In this document: positions 50,691 to 59,084 of the stretch, piece by piece
How the letters are laid out: every line of letters begins with the position of its first letter
How positions within the stretch are numbered: the stretch's first letter is position 1
Assembly (NCBI GenBank): GCA_045539515.1
Contig: JAZQFN010000039.1
Coordinates: 1 to 64,000, forward strand
Direction of reading: 5' to 3'
Origin: RGIG8748 sp045539515
GTDB lineage: Bacteria; Bacillota; Clostridia; UMGS1810
Length of the DNA stretch: 64,000 nt
Translations under genes and position numbers: made by a program
The notes under the pieces: model-generated
Seen by the model: only the letters and a program-made list of their open reading frames with translations
Told to the model about the DNA's origin: nothing
Database searches by the model: none

Positions 50691-51795
50691 ATTTTGCATA
50701 GGCTTCTAATTCTCTTTTTATACAATTTAGTTCTCTTTCTAATGCTTGTTTTTCTTCCTTATTTTGCATATACTCACTAAACAAAGCGGAATATTTATTA
50801 TCGGACATAATTAAAAATTTATTTATGCTATCGGGATATTGTAATTTCTTAACTCCATCTGCAAATTCCACCTCGACAATGTTACCACTACAAGCGATTA
50901 TAGTACCAGAGCCCCATTTTGCGTGGGAGACTTTTTCACCCGATACATCGGGCAAGGCTATTTCCGAAGATATTTTTTCAAGTTCAAGGGAAAGTTCCGT
51001 AAACTTTTCTAACAAGAATTCTCTTTTCTCTGCCGTCTCCGCAAGCTTCATTCTCTGCTTTGTTGATAATTTTTTCAATGTTGGGACATTCTTATACAAA
51101 TTATAAGCCTTTGCACAATAAATGATGTCGTAAACCAGAATATGACCGCTATCATTGAAATTGTCAACGGTCTTCATACGCTCATTGTATAACTGCATAA
51201 TGGTTTCATTATGTTTCAATTCTTCCAAGAGTTCGTCACACATTTTATAATATTTTTTGAGACTAAAAGTGTTTCCGCTTCCGAAATCATCCCCGAATTC
51301 AATACAGTTCGCCCATTCAGTGGCTTCGGTGGCTTTGAATATGTAATTTTCTTCGGGTCTCCACAAGTTCAAGTAGTAAATGACATTATTCCGCTGTTGA
51401 GGATATTTCCAAGAACCTTTTGCATAAAGTTCTATGTGTGAATTGATTTTGTCAATGAAATTTTCAATTCTATTTTGTCTGGCATCAATATCGCCATTGT
51501 CTTCAGAATATAAATCCCTGAAACTTTCCCGAACAAACTCTATTTCTTCATTGTGATTGAGAAGCATTAGGATGCCACCTATCGGCTGCACCGTAGAATT
51601 ATCAATCAAATTGCTCATTTCCTTAAATGCACTTTTGAACATTGCTTGAAAATCTGAGGCATCAATATCCCAATTTGCCTTAAAGCAAGACTCTGCTCGC
51701 CATTTATATCCTTCGTCGTGTCCGCTAATATCATTAAGTTCGTCATACCTTTCTATGTATTGAGTCAGTATATTGTGTAAATGTATCTTATTCAT
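50689..51795 (-). CDS. Unknown protein with UvrD/PcrA-type Tudor-like tail module
   Basis: A 368-residue protein, ATG 51795 behind GGGTGAT. The first 230 residues are helical and charged (HLHNILTQYIERYDELNDIS, KYPQQRNNVIYYLNLWRPEENYIF) with no recognised family. A coiled-coil region (about 235-280) follows, then VSGEKVSHAKWGSGTIIACSGNIVEVEFADGVKKL (about 285-320), which matches the Tudor-like domain at the C-terminus of UvrD/PcrA helicases, known to bind RNA polymerase. A second coiled coil ends the protein. It sits in the accessory region next to the nuclease gene. A nucleic-acid or polymerase-associated role is inferred. Confidence 0.7.
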   Translation of the reverse strand: MNKIHLHNILTQYIERYDELNDISGHDEGYKWRAESCFKANWDIDASDFQAMFKSAFKEMSNLIDNSTVQPIGGILMLLNHNEEIEFVRESFRDLYSEDNGDIDARQNRIENFIDKINSHIELYAKGSWKYPQQRNNVIYYLNLWRPEENYIFKATEATEWANCIEFGDDFGSGNTFSLKKYYKMCDELLEELKHNETIMQLYNERMKTVDNFNDSGHILVYDIIYCAKAYNLYKNVPTLKKLSTKQRMKLAETAEKREFLLEKFTELSLELEKISSEIALPDVSGEKVSHAKWGSGTIIACSGNIVEVEFADGVKKLQYPDSINKFLIMSDNKYSALFSEYMQNKEEKQALERELNCIKRELEAYAK

Positions 51796-52262
51796 AGTAC
51801 AAATCACCCGTTCCAATTATTTCATAACTATTATATCTCAATTTCATAGTATTTTCAATATTGTTGAAATAATTTGGAAGATTTTAATAAAAATACGCTT
51901 GATTCATTGTTGTTTCGGCACCGGCTACAGTTATTATAAAACTTTGGACACCGGTTATAAAACAAACCACAGTGTTTATAAAAAACTTGGCTTTTTTATA
52001 AATCGACTTTTGCCTGTTATCTCAACAAAAAAGCACCGTCTATCAAAACGGAGCTTTTTCTCTTTTACCTATTGTCAATTTTGACATCTTTTTTTAACGA
52101 TACATTGAAATCTCAACTTTTTATTTATCTCGGTCTAAATGGAATATATAATCAAGTATTTTAATATTATAGGTGCTTTTGACGCAATAAACACTCCAAA
52201 CGAACAAAACACTTGATATTCTTCAATTAAAATAATATAATTGTTTCATTGGAGTGATTTTT
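51796..52262. other. AT-rich gap with an orphan terminator hairpin
   Basis: No gene is visible. The hairpin at 52027-52059 (AAAAAAGC-ACCGT / ACGG-AGCTTTTT) has a T-tract on both strands but no gene ending at it, so it is probably a leftover of a deleted gene. Around 51921-51990 the word CACCGG followed by TTATAAAAC recurs twice, as a diverged direct repeat. The right end contains the ribosome site GGAG for rsmA. Confidence 0.5.
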
Positions 52263-53111
52263 ATGAGAAACTTAGCAAACCCTGCCGTAGTTAAAGATAT
52301 TTTAAGAGAAAACGGCTTTACTTTTTCCAAGTCTTTGGGACAGAACTTCCTTATTGACGAAAATGTACTTACGGATATTGTGGAAAGCTCCGGCATTGAA
52401 GAAGCCAATGTACTTGAGGTAGGACCGGGATTCGGCACCCTTACCCAAAGGCTGTGTGCCCATGCAAAAAAGGTTGTATGTGTAGAAATTGACTCTTCTG
52501 CCATACCGATACTCAAAAAGAATCTGGAAGAATGTACAAATCTTGAAATAGTCCATGCCGACATCATGAAGACCGATATACCCGGACTTGTAAAACGGGA
52601 ATTTGGTGACGGCAAAGTTAAGGTATGCGCAAACCTTCCGTATTACATTACAAGTCCTGTAATTATGGAGCTTCTTAATCCCGAATTGCCCATAGAAGAC
52701 ATCACGGTAATGATACAGAAGGAAGTTGCCGAAAGGATAAATGCCAAAGCCGGAACCAAAGACTACGGTGTGCTTACTCTTACCGTTGGATTTTATGCCA
52801 CAACGGAAATCATAACCATTGTTCCTCCGTCGGCATTTATGCCGCCTCCCAAGGTAAGCTCCGCGGTAATAAAGCTTACCATGCGGGACAAGCCCCCGGT
52901 TGAGGTTAACAGCGAAGAAACATATTTCAAAGTAATAAAAGCAGCTTTTGCTCTACGCAGAAAAACCCTCTTAAATGCCCTTGGTTCTGCAAACTTAGGC
53001 AAATCCAAGGAAGAAATAGCACTTATACTGGAAAAAACAGGTATAGACCCCAAGCGAAGAGGAGAAACTCTTACAGACAAAGAGTTTGCTCTCCTTGCAA
53101 ATGAATTCTGA
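52263..53111 (+). CDS. rsmA: 16S rRNA dimethyladenosine transferase (KsgA)
   Basis: A 282-residue enzyme with FSKSLGQNFLIDENVL (about 19-34), the SAM motif VLEVGPGFGTLTQRL (about 54-68), VEIDSSAIP, and the catalytic NLPYYITSPVIMELL (about 125-139). It dimethylates A1518 and A1519 of 16S rRNA. ATG 52263 is 8 nt after GGAG; a GTG three codons earlier is inside the ribosome site. It is the first gene of a rightward operon with the patatin-like and chromate transporter genes (11-bp gap to the next). Confidence 0.96.
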   Translation: MRNLANPAVVKDILRENGFTFSKSLGQNFLIDENVLTDIVESSGIEEANVLEVGPGFGTLTQRLCAHAKKVVCVEIDSSAIPILKKNLEECTNLEIVHADIMKTDIPGLVKREFGDGKVKVCANLPYYITSPVIMELLNPELPIEDITVMIQKEVAERINAKAGTKDYGVLTLTVGFYATTEIITIVPPSAFMPPPKVSSAVIKLTMRDKPPVEVNSEETYFKVIKAAFALRRKTLLNALGSANLGKSKEEIALILEKTGIDPKRRGETLTDKEFALLANEF

Positions 53112-53125
53112 AAGAAGGTAGTTTG

Positions 53126-53974
53126 ATGACAGGTCTTATAGTAGAAGGCGGAGCAAGCCGCACATACTTTGCCGTAGGGGTAATGGACGTCATGATGGAA
53201 AACGGCATTGCTGTGGATTACATCGGCGGAGCATCTGCCGGCATAGCCAACGGCGTAAGCTACGCTTCAAATCAGATAGGCAGAAATATAGAAATAGGCA
53301 CAAAACACCTTCCCTTAAAATGCTACAGCGGACTGAGGCACCTTCTGAATCCCAAAAACAGGAGCCTTTACAATATTGATTATGTGTTTAACAGAGTACC
53401 CAATGAGCTTGTTCCCTTCGACTATGAAGCATACGGCAGATTTCCCGGTATCGTTGAAGCGGCAGTAACCAATGTAGAAACAGGCAAATGCGAATATCTG
53501 CCAATAAAAAACTCTCGCTCCGGATGGGATATAATAGTGGCAAGCTGCTCTTTGCCGATTATGTTTCCCATAGCAAATATAGACGGCAAAAAATATCTTG
53601 ACGGCGGAATAACTGATGCTGTACCCTTTGGCAGAGCTATTGAAATCGGATGCGACAAGCTGATTGTAATACTATCCCGTGAACGCTCATACATAAAACC
53701 GTCGGGCGGTGCGGAAGGGATGTCATCCCTTGCTTTCAGGAAATACCCTGACTTTGCCGAGGCACTTAAAAACCGCAGTAATATGTATAACTCGCAAAGA
53801 GAAGAACTTTTTGAACTGGAGAAGCAAGGCAAAGCCCTTGTAATAGCACCGGAAGACACAAAAAACTGGAAGCGTACGGAAAACAAAGCAGAAAAAATCC
53901 GTGCAATATATGACAAAGGCTACAAAACAGGCATAGAATACATACAAAAAATCAAAGATTACATAAAGGACTGA
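53126..53974 (+). CDS. Patatin-like phospholipase
   Basis: A 282-residue protein with the patatin nucleophile motif YIGGASAGIANG (GxSxG, Ser at about 39), an oxyanion-type Gly-rich start (LIVEGGASRTYFAVGVMD) and the catalytic Asp in YLDGGITDAVP (DGG, about 156). These enzymes hydrolyse acyl chains of phospholipids or other lipids with a Ser-Asp dyad. There is no signal peptide, so it probably acts on the inner membrane face. ATG 53126 has AAGGT upstream. It lies between rsmA and two chromate transporter genes, with only a 4-bp gap to the latter. Confidence 0.92.
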   Translation: MTGLIVEGGASRTYFAVGVMDVMMENGIAVDYIGGASAGIANGVSYASNQIGRNIEIGTKHLPLKCYSGLRHLLNPKNRSLYNIDYVFNRVPNELVPFDYEAYGRFPGIVEAAVTNVETGKCEYLPIKNSRSGWDIIVASCSLPIMFPIANIDGKKYLDGGITDAVPFGRAIEIGCDKLIVILSRERSYIKPSGGAEGMSSLAFRKYPDFAEALKNRSNMYNSQREELFELEKQGKALVIAPEDTKNWKRTENKAEKIRAIYDKGYKTGIEYIQKIKDYIKD

Positions 53975-53978
53975 AGCT

Positions 53979-54527
53979 ATGAAAAAATTATGGGAATTAT
54001 TTATTACTTTTTTTAAAATAGGCGGCTTTACCTTTGGCGGCGGTTACGCAATGATACCTCTCATACAGAAAGAAGTTGTAGACAACAAAAAGTGGGTATC
54101 CGATGAAGATATACTGGACATAGTAGCCATTGCAGAATCCACCCCCGGGCCTATTGCAATTAACTCTGCAACCTTCATAGGTTATAAAACAGCAGGGGTG
54201 TTGGGATCATTTTTTGCCACATTGGGCGTTGTGCTTCCATCATTTATAATCATATCAATTATAGCATATCTCCTGGAGGAGTTTGCCACATACAAGGTGG
54301 TTAAGTGGGCGTTCTTCGGCATAAGAGCCGGGGTACTATCTCTTGTAACCAAGTCCCTGTGGACAATGTTTAAAAAAGCCCCCAAGGGCGTATTGGCACT
54401 TATTATCTCCATAGTGGCTCTGGCTCTGGTGGCATTTGTTAAGCTTAATGCCCTCATCGTTATAGGTCTTGGTGCCATAGTGGGACTTGTGTCCTCCGAA
54501 ATTAAAAGAAGGAGGGTAAAACGATGA
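53979..54527 (+). CDS. Chromate transporter, half 1
   Basis: A 182-residue membrane protein with the ChrA half signature: FFKIGGFTFGGGYAMIPLIQKEVVD (about 10-34), then ESTPGPIAINSATFIGYKTAG (about 52-72). It has about five to six helices. In classical ChrA two such halves are fused in one protein; in many Firmicutes they are separate genes that pair in the membrane. It exports chromate or a related anion; the natural substrate in an anaerobe is uncertain. Its stop overlaps the next gene by 4 bp (ATGA), so the halves are made together. Confidence 0.92.
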   Translation: MKKLWELFITFFKIGGFTFGGGYAMIPLIQKEVVDNKKWVSDEDILDIVAIAESTPGPIAINSATFIGYKTAGVLGSFFATLGVVLPSFIIISIIAYLLEEFATYKVVKWAFFGIRAGVLSLVTKSLWTMFKKAPKGVLALIISIVALALVAFVKLNALIVIGLGAIVGLVSSEIKRRRVKR

Positions 54528-55087
54528 TATACGCAAAACTGTTTCTCACCTTCCTTAAAATCGGTGCCTTTACCTTCGGCGGAGGTTACGCTATGCTTCC
54601 CCTTATTCAGGAAGCCGTTCTCTCCGAAAAATGGGCATCGGCAGAGGAGCTTATTAACTTTGTTGCTGTAAGCGAAAGTACCCCCGGTCCCTTTGCCATA
54701 AATATGGCAACCTATGTAGGCATAACTCAGGGAGACCTTTTAGGCGCGTTCCTGTCAACTCTGGGTGTGGTTGTGCCTTCGTTTGTAATAATACTCACAG
54801 TTGCAAAATTCTACGAAAAATTTAAGAACAGCCGAATAGTATCCGGCTGTATGACAGGTCTTAAAAGTACCGTTATAGGTCTTATTGCCGCGGCACTTAT
54901 CTCCATGGCAATAACCGTGTTTATACCCGAAGATGGCATCGATGCCATAAAGTGGATACCCTTTGGGGCAGCTGCAATTATTTACGGAGCAATGACCTTC
55001 CTTTCCTTTAAAAAGGTACATCCCATATTGATTATAGTCATTTCCGCATCTGTGGGAATAGGTCTGGGATACGCAGGAGTAATATAA
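54524..55087 (+). CDS. Chromate transporter, half 2
   Basis: A 187-residue membrane protein and close paralogue of the preceding gene: FLKIGAFTFGGGYAMLPLIQEAVLSEKW (about 9-36) and ESTPGPFAINMATYVGITQG (about 55-74). It pairs with half 1 to form the two-domain ChrA fold. AAGAAGGAGGG before the start lies within the end of half 1. It is followed by a bidirectional terminator. Confidence 0.92.
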   Translation: MIYAKLFLTFLKIGAFTFGGGYAMLPLIQEAVLSEKWASAEELINFVAVSESTPGPFAINMATYVGITQGDLLGAFLSTLGVVVPSFVIILTVAKFYEKFKNSRIVSGCMTGLKSTVIGLIAAALISMAITVFIPEDGIDAIKWIPFGAAAIIYGAMTFLSFKKVHPILIIVISASVGIGLGYAGVI

Positions 55088-55105
55088 ACAATCAAATTTT
55101 TACAC

Positions 55106-55137
55106 AAAAACCCTCTCGAAAAATCGAGAGGGTTTTT
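55106..55137. terminator. Bidirectional terminator between chromate transporter and ddh
   Basis: 14-bp perfect stem AAAAACCCTCTCGA/TCGAGAGGGTTTTT with an AAAA loop, between convergent genes. Confidence 0.92.
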
Positions 55138-55146
55138 CAATTAATA

Positions 55147-56133
55147 TTAAAGTAAATGAGCTCTTAATTCTTCCCCTGATTTATCGGAAAGATATGCAGG
55201 AGCAACATCAAATACTGTTTTGCAGCCCTTTGCACCTTCCTTATTCAAACGATAGGCAGCTCTTGCATATGCAGTAAGCACCGAAGCGGTAAATTCGGGG
55301 TTGGAATCAAGTTTTAAACTGTATTCAATAATATGCTTGTTTTCTCCGTTTATGCCTGTTTTTCCGCTGCGGATTACAAAACCGCCGTGGGCAATGCCGC
55401 TGTGATTTGCTTTAAGCTCTTCCATGGAAATAAAGTTTACTATTGTATCGTAATCTGCAAAGTAGTTGGGCATGGTTACGATTTCGCTCTTTATTCTATC
55501 AAGGTCTGCCCCCTCCTCTGCTACTACAAAACATTCTCTTAAATGCTTATCTCTTGTGGTAAGCTCGGGTGCTTTTCCTGAACGAACTGCATCGAGGGCT
55601 TCTTCCTTGGGAATGGTATACTGCCTTGCATCAAGTACGCCCTCTATTCTGCGAATGGCATCGGAGTGACCCTGGCTTACGCCCTTGCCCCAGAAGGTAT
55701 AGTCCTCTCCGTCGGGAAGAACTGCACCGGCGTACATTCTGTTTAAAGAGAACATACCGGGATCCCAACCTACTGAAATTATACCCACCTTGCCGCTTTC
55801 TTTGGCAACTTTATCCACATTTTCAAAATGCTCAGGGATGCGTGCGTGGGTGTCAAAACTGTCTATTACGTTAAAATACTTTGCCATTTCGGGAGTCTGA
55901 GTTGGCAGGTCTGTGGCACTTCCGCCGCAGAGAACCATTACATCTATATCATCCTTGTATTTTACTGCATCATCTGCGTGATATACGGGAACTCCTTCTG
56001 TTTTAATCTTAACTCCTGCAGGATCTCTGCGTGTAAATACCGCCGCAAGCTCCATATCGGGGCATTTGCGTATAGCAAGCTCCACGCCTTTTGCAAGATT
56101 TCCGTAACCAAAAATACCTATTCTGATACTCAT
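55147..56133 (-). CDS. ddh: meso-Diaminopimelate dehydrogenase
   Basis: A 328-residue NADPH-dependent enzyme starting MSIRIGIFGYGNLAKGVE (Rossmann GxGNLxxG), with CGGSATDLPTQTPEMAKYFNVIDSFDTHARI (about 69-99) and VGWDPGMFSLNRMYAGAVLPDG (about 122-143), all family hallmarks. It makes meso-diaminopimelate, the peptidoglycan cross-linker and lysine precursor, in one step from tetrahydrodipicolinate. ATG 56133 follows GGGAGG; the frame is open further upstream without a site. It is monocistronic. Confidence 0.95.
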   Translation of the reverse strand: MSIRIGIFGYGNLAKGVELAIRKCPDMELAAVFTRRDPAGVKIKTEGVPVYHADDAVKYKDDIDVMVLCGGSATDLPTQTPEMAKYFNVIDSFDTHARIPEHFENVDKVAKESGKVGIISVGWDPGMFSLNRMYAGAVLPDGEDYTFWGKGVSQGHSDAIRRIEGVLDARQYTIPKEEALDAVRSGKAPELTTRDKHLRECFVVAEEGADLDRIKSEIVTMPNYFADYDTIVNFISMEELKANHSGIAHGGFVIRSGKTGINGENKHIIEYSLKLDSNPEFTASVLTAYARAAYRLNKEGAKGCKTVFDVAPAYLSDKSGEELRAHLL

Positions 56134-56254
56134 AATTATTCCTCCCTGTTTCTTAATATGGTAAGTATAGCACATTACATACATTTTGTTCAAGAAAAAA
56201 TTTTTATAAATGTAGCACTAAATAAGAATAATATTTTGTTTAATCTTTTTATAC

Positions 56255-56284
56255 TTGCTATTTTGGCAATATATATGGTATTAT
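56255..56284 (+). promoter_or_regulatory. Likely promoter of the RpiB/LacAB-family gene
   Basis: TTGCTA (56255-56260) and TATTAT (56279-56284) are 18 bp apart, 37 bp before the start codon. Confidence 0.45.
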
Positions 56285-56320
56285 ATCAGTATAGTAAAAA
56301 TTACCGAAAGGATGATAACA

Positions 56321-56956
56321 ATGAAAATTGCTTTAATCAACGAAAACAGCCAGGCAGCTAAGAATGCCATCATCGAAGAAACCTTAAAAAAGGTTGTAGA
56401 GCCTATGGGTCACGAAGTGCTTAACTTCGGTATGTACTCCCAGGAGGACGATGCGCAGCTTACATATGTACAGTGCGGTATACTTGCTGCAATTCTCTTA
56501 AACTCCGGTGCTGTTGACTTTGTAGTTACAGGCTGCGGTACAGGCGAAGGTGCTATGCTCGCATTAAACTCCTTCCCCAAGGTACTTTGCGGACATGTTA
56601 CAAGCCCCTTGGATGCATATCTCTTCTCTCAGGTAAACGACGGTAATGCAATCTCCATGCCTTATGCACAGGGCTTCGGATGGGGATCTGAATTAAATCT
56701 CCAGTACACCTTTGAAAAGCTCTTCGGTCAGCCCGGCGGCGGCGGATATCCCAAGGAAAGAGTTGTTCCCGAGCAGAGAAACAAGAAGATTCTCGACGGT
56801 GTTAAGGAAGTAACACACAGAGATATCCTCGACATTCTCCCCAACCTTGATCAGGAACTCTTAAAGGGCGCCATTGCAGGTCCTAAGTTCTCCGAACTTT
56901 TCTTTGCTAACTGCAAATGCGACAAAATGGCTGAATACATTAAGTCTATTCTTTAA
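56321..56956 (+). CDS. RpiB/LacA/LacB family sugar-phosphate isomerase
   Basis: A 211-residue protein starting MKIALINENSQAAKNAII, with FGMYSQEDD and the active-site stretch DFVVTGCGTGEGAMLALNSFPKVLCG (about 67-92), the C-G-T/S-G loop of RpiB/LacA/LacB. The C-terminal 60 residues (PEQRNKKILDGVKEVTHRDILDILPNL) are longer than in ribose-5-phosphate isomerase B (about 150), as in a subgroup often found in Clostridia. It probably interconverts an aldose and ketose phosphate; the substrate is unknown. ATG 56321 follows GAAAGG. Confidence 0.85.
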   Translation: MKIALINENSQAAKNAIIEETLKKVVEPMGHEVLNFGMYSQEDDAQLTYVQCGILAAILLNSGAVDFVVTGCGTGEGAMLALNSFPKVLCGHVTSPLDAYLFSQVNDGNAISMPYAQGFGWGSELNLQYTFEKLFGQPGGGGYPKERVVPEQRNKKILDGVKEVTHRDILDILPNLDQELLKGAIAGPKFSELFFANCKCDKMAEYIKSIL

Positions 56957-56978
56957 TAGCTGAAAAAGGAGCCTGAAA

Positions 56979-57464
56979 ATGAAAAATTTCAAACTCATTT
57001 CTATTGTAACAATTGTTGTAATGCTCGCTTCCTTTATGGTAGGCTGCAGCGGTGCGGCAGATGAATTTACTGTTTATATTAATGAAACATCTTATGACAT
57101 TCTTCAGGACGAAGACGATGTAATAAGAAAGCTCGACCCTAACGCGGATGATTCTACAATCGTTAATCAGCTTGAAACAGAAGTAATTCCCGGTTACAAG
57201 GATCTGATTGAAAAAGCAAAGAAGCTTTCTTTCGAAGAAGAAAGCATCGAAGACCTCAACGACATTTTGGTTGAATATCTGGAAGAAAAGCTCAAAATGT
57301 ACGAAGCCTATTATGGTGTTTACACAACCAACGATGTTGATGAAATTGAAAACTTCTCCGCACAGCTAAGTGCATCTTCGGAAAAAGCTCGCGAAATTAA
57401 CGATAAATTCTCTGATAAAAGAGATAAGCTTGCAAAAGAATATGGCGTGGAGCTTATAAACTGA
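56979..57464 (+). CDS. Small predicted lipoprotein
   Basis: A 161-residue protein with a lipoprotein signal peptide: basic MKNFK, hydrophobic stretch, and lipobox FMVGCSG, so Cys23 would be lipidated. The mature part is acidic and largely helical (LNDILVEYLEEKLKMYEAYYG, about 88-108) and resembles no family I know. It lies 22 bp after the isomerase gene, so it may share its transcript, and ends at a strong terminator. It is probably attached to the outer face of the membrane. Confidence 0.8.
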   Translation: MKNFKLISIVTIVVMLASFMVGCSGAADEFTVYINETSYDILQDEDDVIRKLDPNADDSTIVNQLETEVIPGYKDLIEKAKKLSFEEESIEDLNDILVEYLEEKLKMYEAYYGVYTTNDVDEIENFSAQLSASSEKAREINDKFSDKRDKLAKEYGVELIN

Positions 57465-57475
57465 CACCCACCACA

Positions 57476-57509
57476 AAAGCCACCGGTTTCCTACGAATCC
57501 GGTGGCTTT
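57476..57509 (+). terminator. Terminator after the lipoprotein gene
   Basis: 11-bp stem AAAGCCACCGG/CCGGTGGCTTT, with AAAA on the following side and T-rich on the reverse; the gene ends 12 bp upstream. Confidence 0.75.
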
Positions 57510-57513
57510 AAAA

Positions 57514-57542
57514 TTGACACACAGTTATCTTTGTTGTATAAT
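57514..57542 (+). promoter_or_regulatory. Promoter of the MBOAT-SGNH operon
   Basis: Perfect TTGACA (57514-57519) and perfect TATAAT (57537-57542) are 17 bp apart, with a 36-bp distance to the start codon. Confidence 0.82.
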
Positions 57543-57578
57543 GTGTAATATAATTTTTTAATTAGCGGAGAGATTGCA

Positions 57579-59072
57579 ATGTTATTTAATTCCCTTCACT
57601 TTTTAATATTTTTCCCAGTAGTATGTCTTGTGTATTTTGCCATACCCAAAAAAGTAAAATGGGTGTGGCTTCTTGGTGCAAGCTATTATTTTTATATGTG
57701 CTGGAATCCCAAGTATGCCCTGCTTATGTTTACTTCAACCTTTATAACATGGCTGAGCGGATACTTCATAGACAAATTCAACCGGGTAGAAAATCCCTCA
57801 AAATCCAAGTTGCTTAAAAACATTACCGTAGGCGTAAGCTTTGTATCCAACCTGGCAATACTCTTTTTCTTTAAATACTTTGATTTTGCCGTGGAGAATT
57901 TAAACAGAATTCTTGCCGCAGTTAATATTCAGGCGGTCAATCCATCCTTTGATGTGGTGCTTCCTGTGGGAATATCCTTCTATACCTTCCAAGCGCTAAG
58001 CTACACTATGGATGTATACCGCAAGGACATACCCTGCGAAAAAAATCTCTTCAGATATATGCTCTTTGTATCCTTCTTCCCTCAGCTTGTGGCAGGACCC
58101 ATAGAGCGCTCCAAAAATCTTATCCATCAGCTTAAAGAGAACCACAGCTTTAACTGGCAGAAAGTTAAAAGCGGAATCTTCCTTATGCTGTGGGGATTCT
58201 TTCAGAAGCTGGTTATTGCCGACAGAGCCGCCATTGCGGTAAATGCCGTCTACAACAATCACTCTGCTTTTGGCGGGACGGAAATTGCAGTTGCTACGGT
58301 TTTGTTTGCCCTGCAGATATACTGCGACTTTTCCTCATATACTGATATTGCCCGCGGTGCAGCACGCATTATGGGTATAGAGCTTATGGAAAACTTCAAA
58401 CAGCCATACTTTGCCCGTTCCATTGCTCAGTTCTGGCGCAAATGGCACATATCCCTTTCCGGATGGTTCAGAGATTACCTCTATATTCCTCTGGGCGGTA
58501 ACCGCAAGGGCACACTTCGCAAATATATAAACATAATGATAGTATTTTTTGCAAGCGGTTTGTGGCACGGAGCGAGCTGGAACTTTGTAATCTGGGGTAT
58601 ACTCCACGGTGGATATCAGATTATAGGCGCCATTACGGAGCCTGCGCGCAATAAGCTGTGCTCGGCTTTGTCAATTAATAAAAATGATACTCTCCACAAG
58701 GCATTTCAGGTTATGTTTACATTTATGCTTGTATGCTTCGGATGGATATTCTTCCGTGCAAACAATATGACCGATGCCCTGATAATGGTTAAAAAGATAT
58801 TTACGGACTTCAGCCTGTGGACATTTACCGACGGCGGTATATTCAATATGGGTCTGGACTGGTTCAATATCCTTGCACTTTTTGTTTCGGTTATTGTGCT
58901 TTTCGGCATAAACTTAGCTCGTCACAAGGGAATATCCCCATCGGCTATGATAATCCGTACAAACGGAATCATACGAATTGTACTGGGACTTGTAATCCTG
59001 TTTACCATATTGATATTCGGAATATACGGCCCCGGCTACAGCGAGAGCCAATTTATATATTTCCAGTTTTAG
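57579..59072 (+). CDS. MBOAT family O-acyltransferase (DltB/AlgI-like)
   Basis: A 497-residue polytopic membrane protein with about ten helices. It starts LFNSLHFLIFFPVVCLVYFAIP, has LPVGISFYTFQALSYTMDVYR (about 129-149), PQLVAGPIERSKNLIHQL (about 167-184), and the catalytic-His region FASGLWHGASWNFVIWG (about 326-342), all of the AlgI/DltB group. These proteins carry acyl groups across the membrane for O-acetylation or similar modification of a surface polymer. The next gene encodes an SGNH-like partner 12 bp away, as in alginate and other acetylation systems. The polymer is unknown. Confidence 0.93.
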   Translation: MLFNSLHFLIFFPVVCLVYFAIPKKVKWVWLLGASYYFYMCWNPKYALLMFTSTFITWLSGYFIDKFNRVENPSKSKLLKNITVGVSFVSNLAILFFFKYFDFAVENLNRILAAVNIQAVNPSFDVVLPVGISFYTFQALSYTMDVYRKDIPCEKNLFRYMLFVSFFPQLVAGPIERSKNLIHQLKENHSFNWQKVKSGIFLMLWGFFQKLVIADRAAIAVNAVYNNHSAFGGTEIAVATVLFALQIYCDFSSYTDIARGAARIMGIELMENFKQPYFARSIAQFWRKWHISLSGWFRDYLYIPLGGNRKGTLRKYINIMIVFFASGLWHGASWNFVIWGILHGGYQIIGAITEPARNKLCSALSINKNDTLHKAFQVMFTFMLVCFGWIFFRANNMTDALIMVKKIFTDFSLWTFTDGGIFNMGLDWFNILALFVSVIVLFGINLARHKGISPSAMIIRTNGIIRIVLGLVILFTILIFGIYGPGYSESQFIYFQF

Positions 59073-59084
59073 TGAGGTGAGCCT

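Noticed and set aside
52027..52059. Hairpin as evidence for a small RNA
   Set aside because: It has T-tracts on both sides but no promoter at suitable distance was found. An orphan terminator is the simpler reading.
53979..55087. Frameshifted single chrA gene
   Set aside because: The two halves overlap by 4 bp with separate start codons and ribosome sites, which is a known two-gene form of the chromate transporter, not a broken gene.
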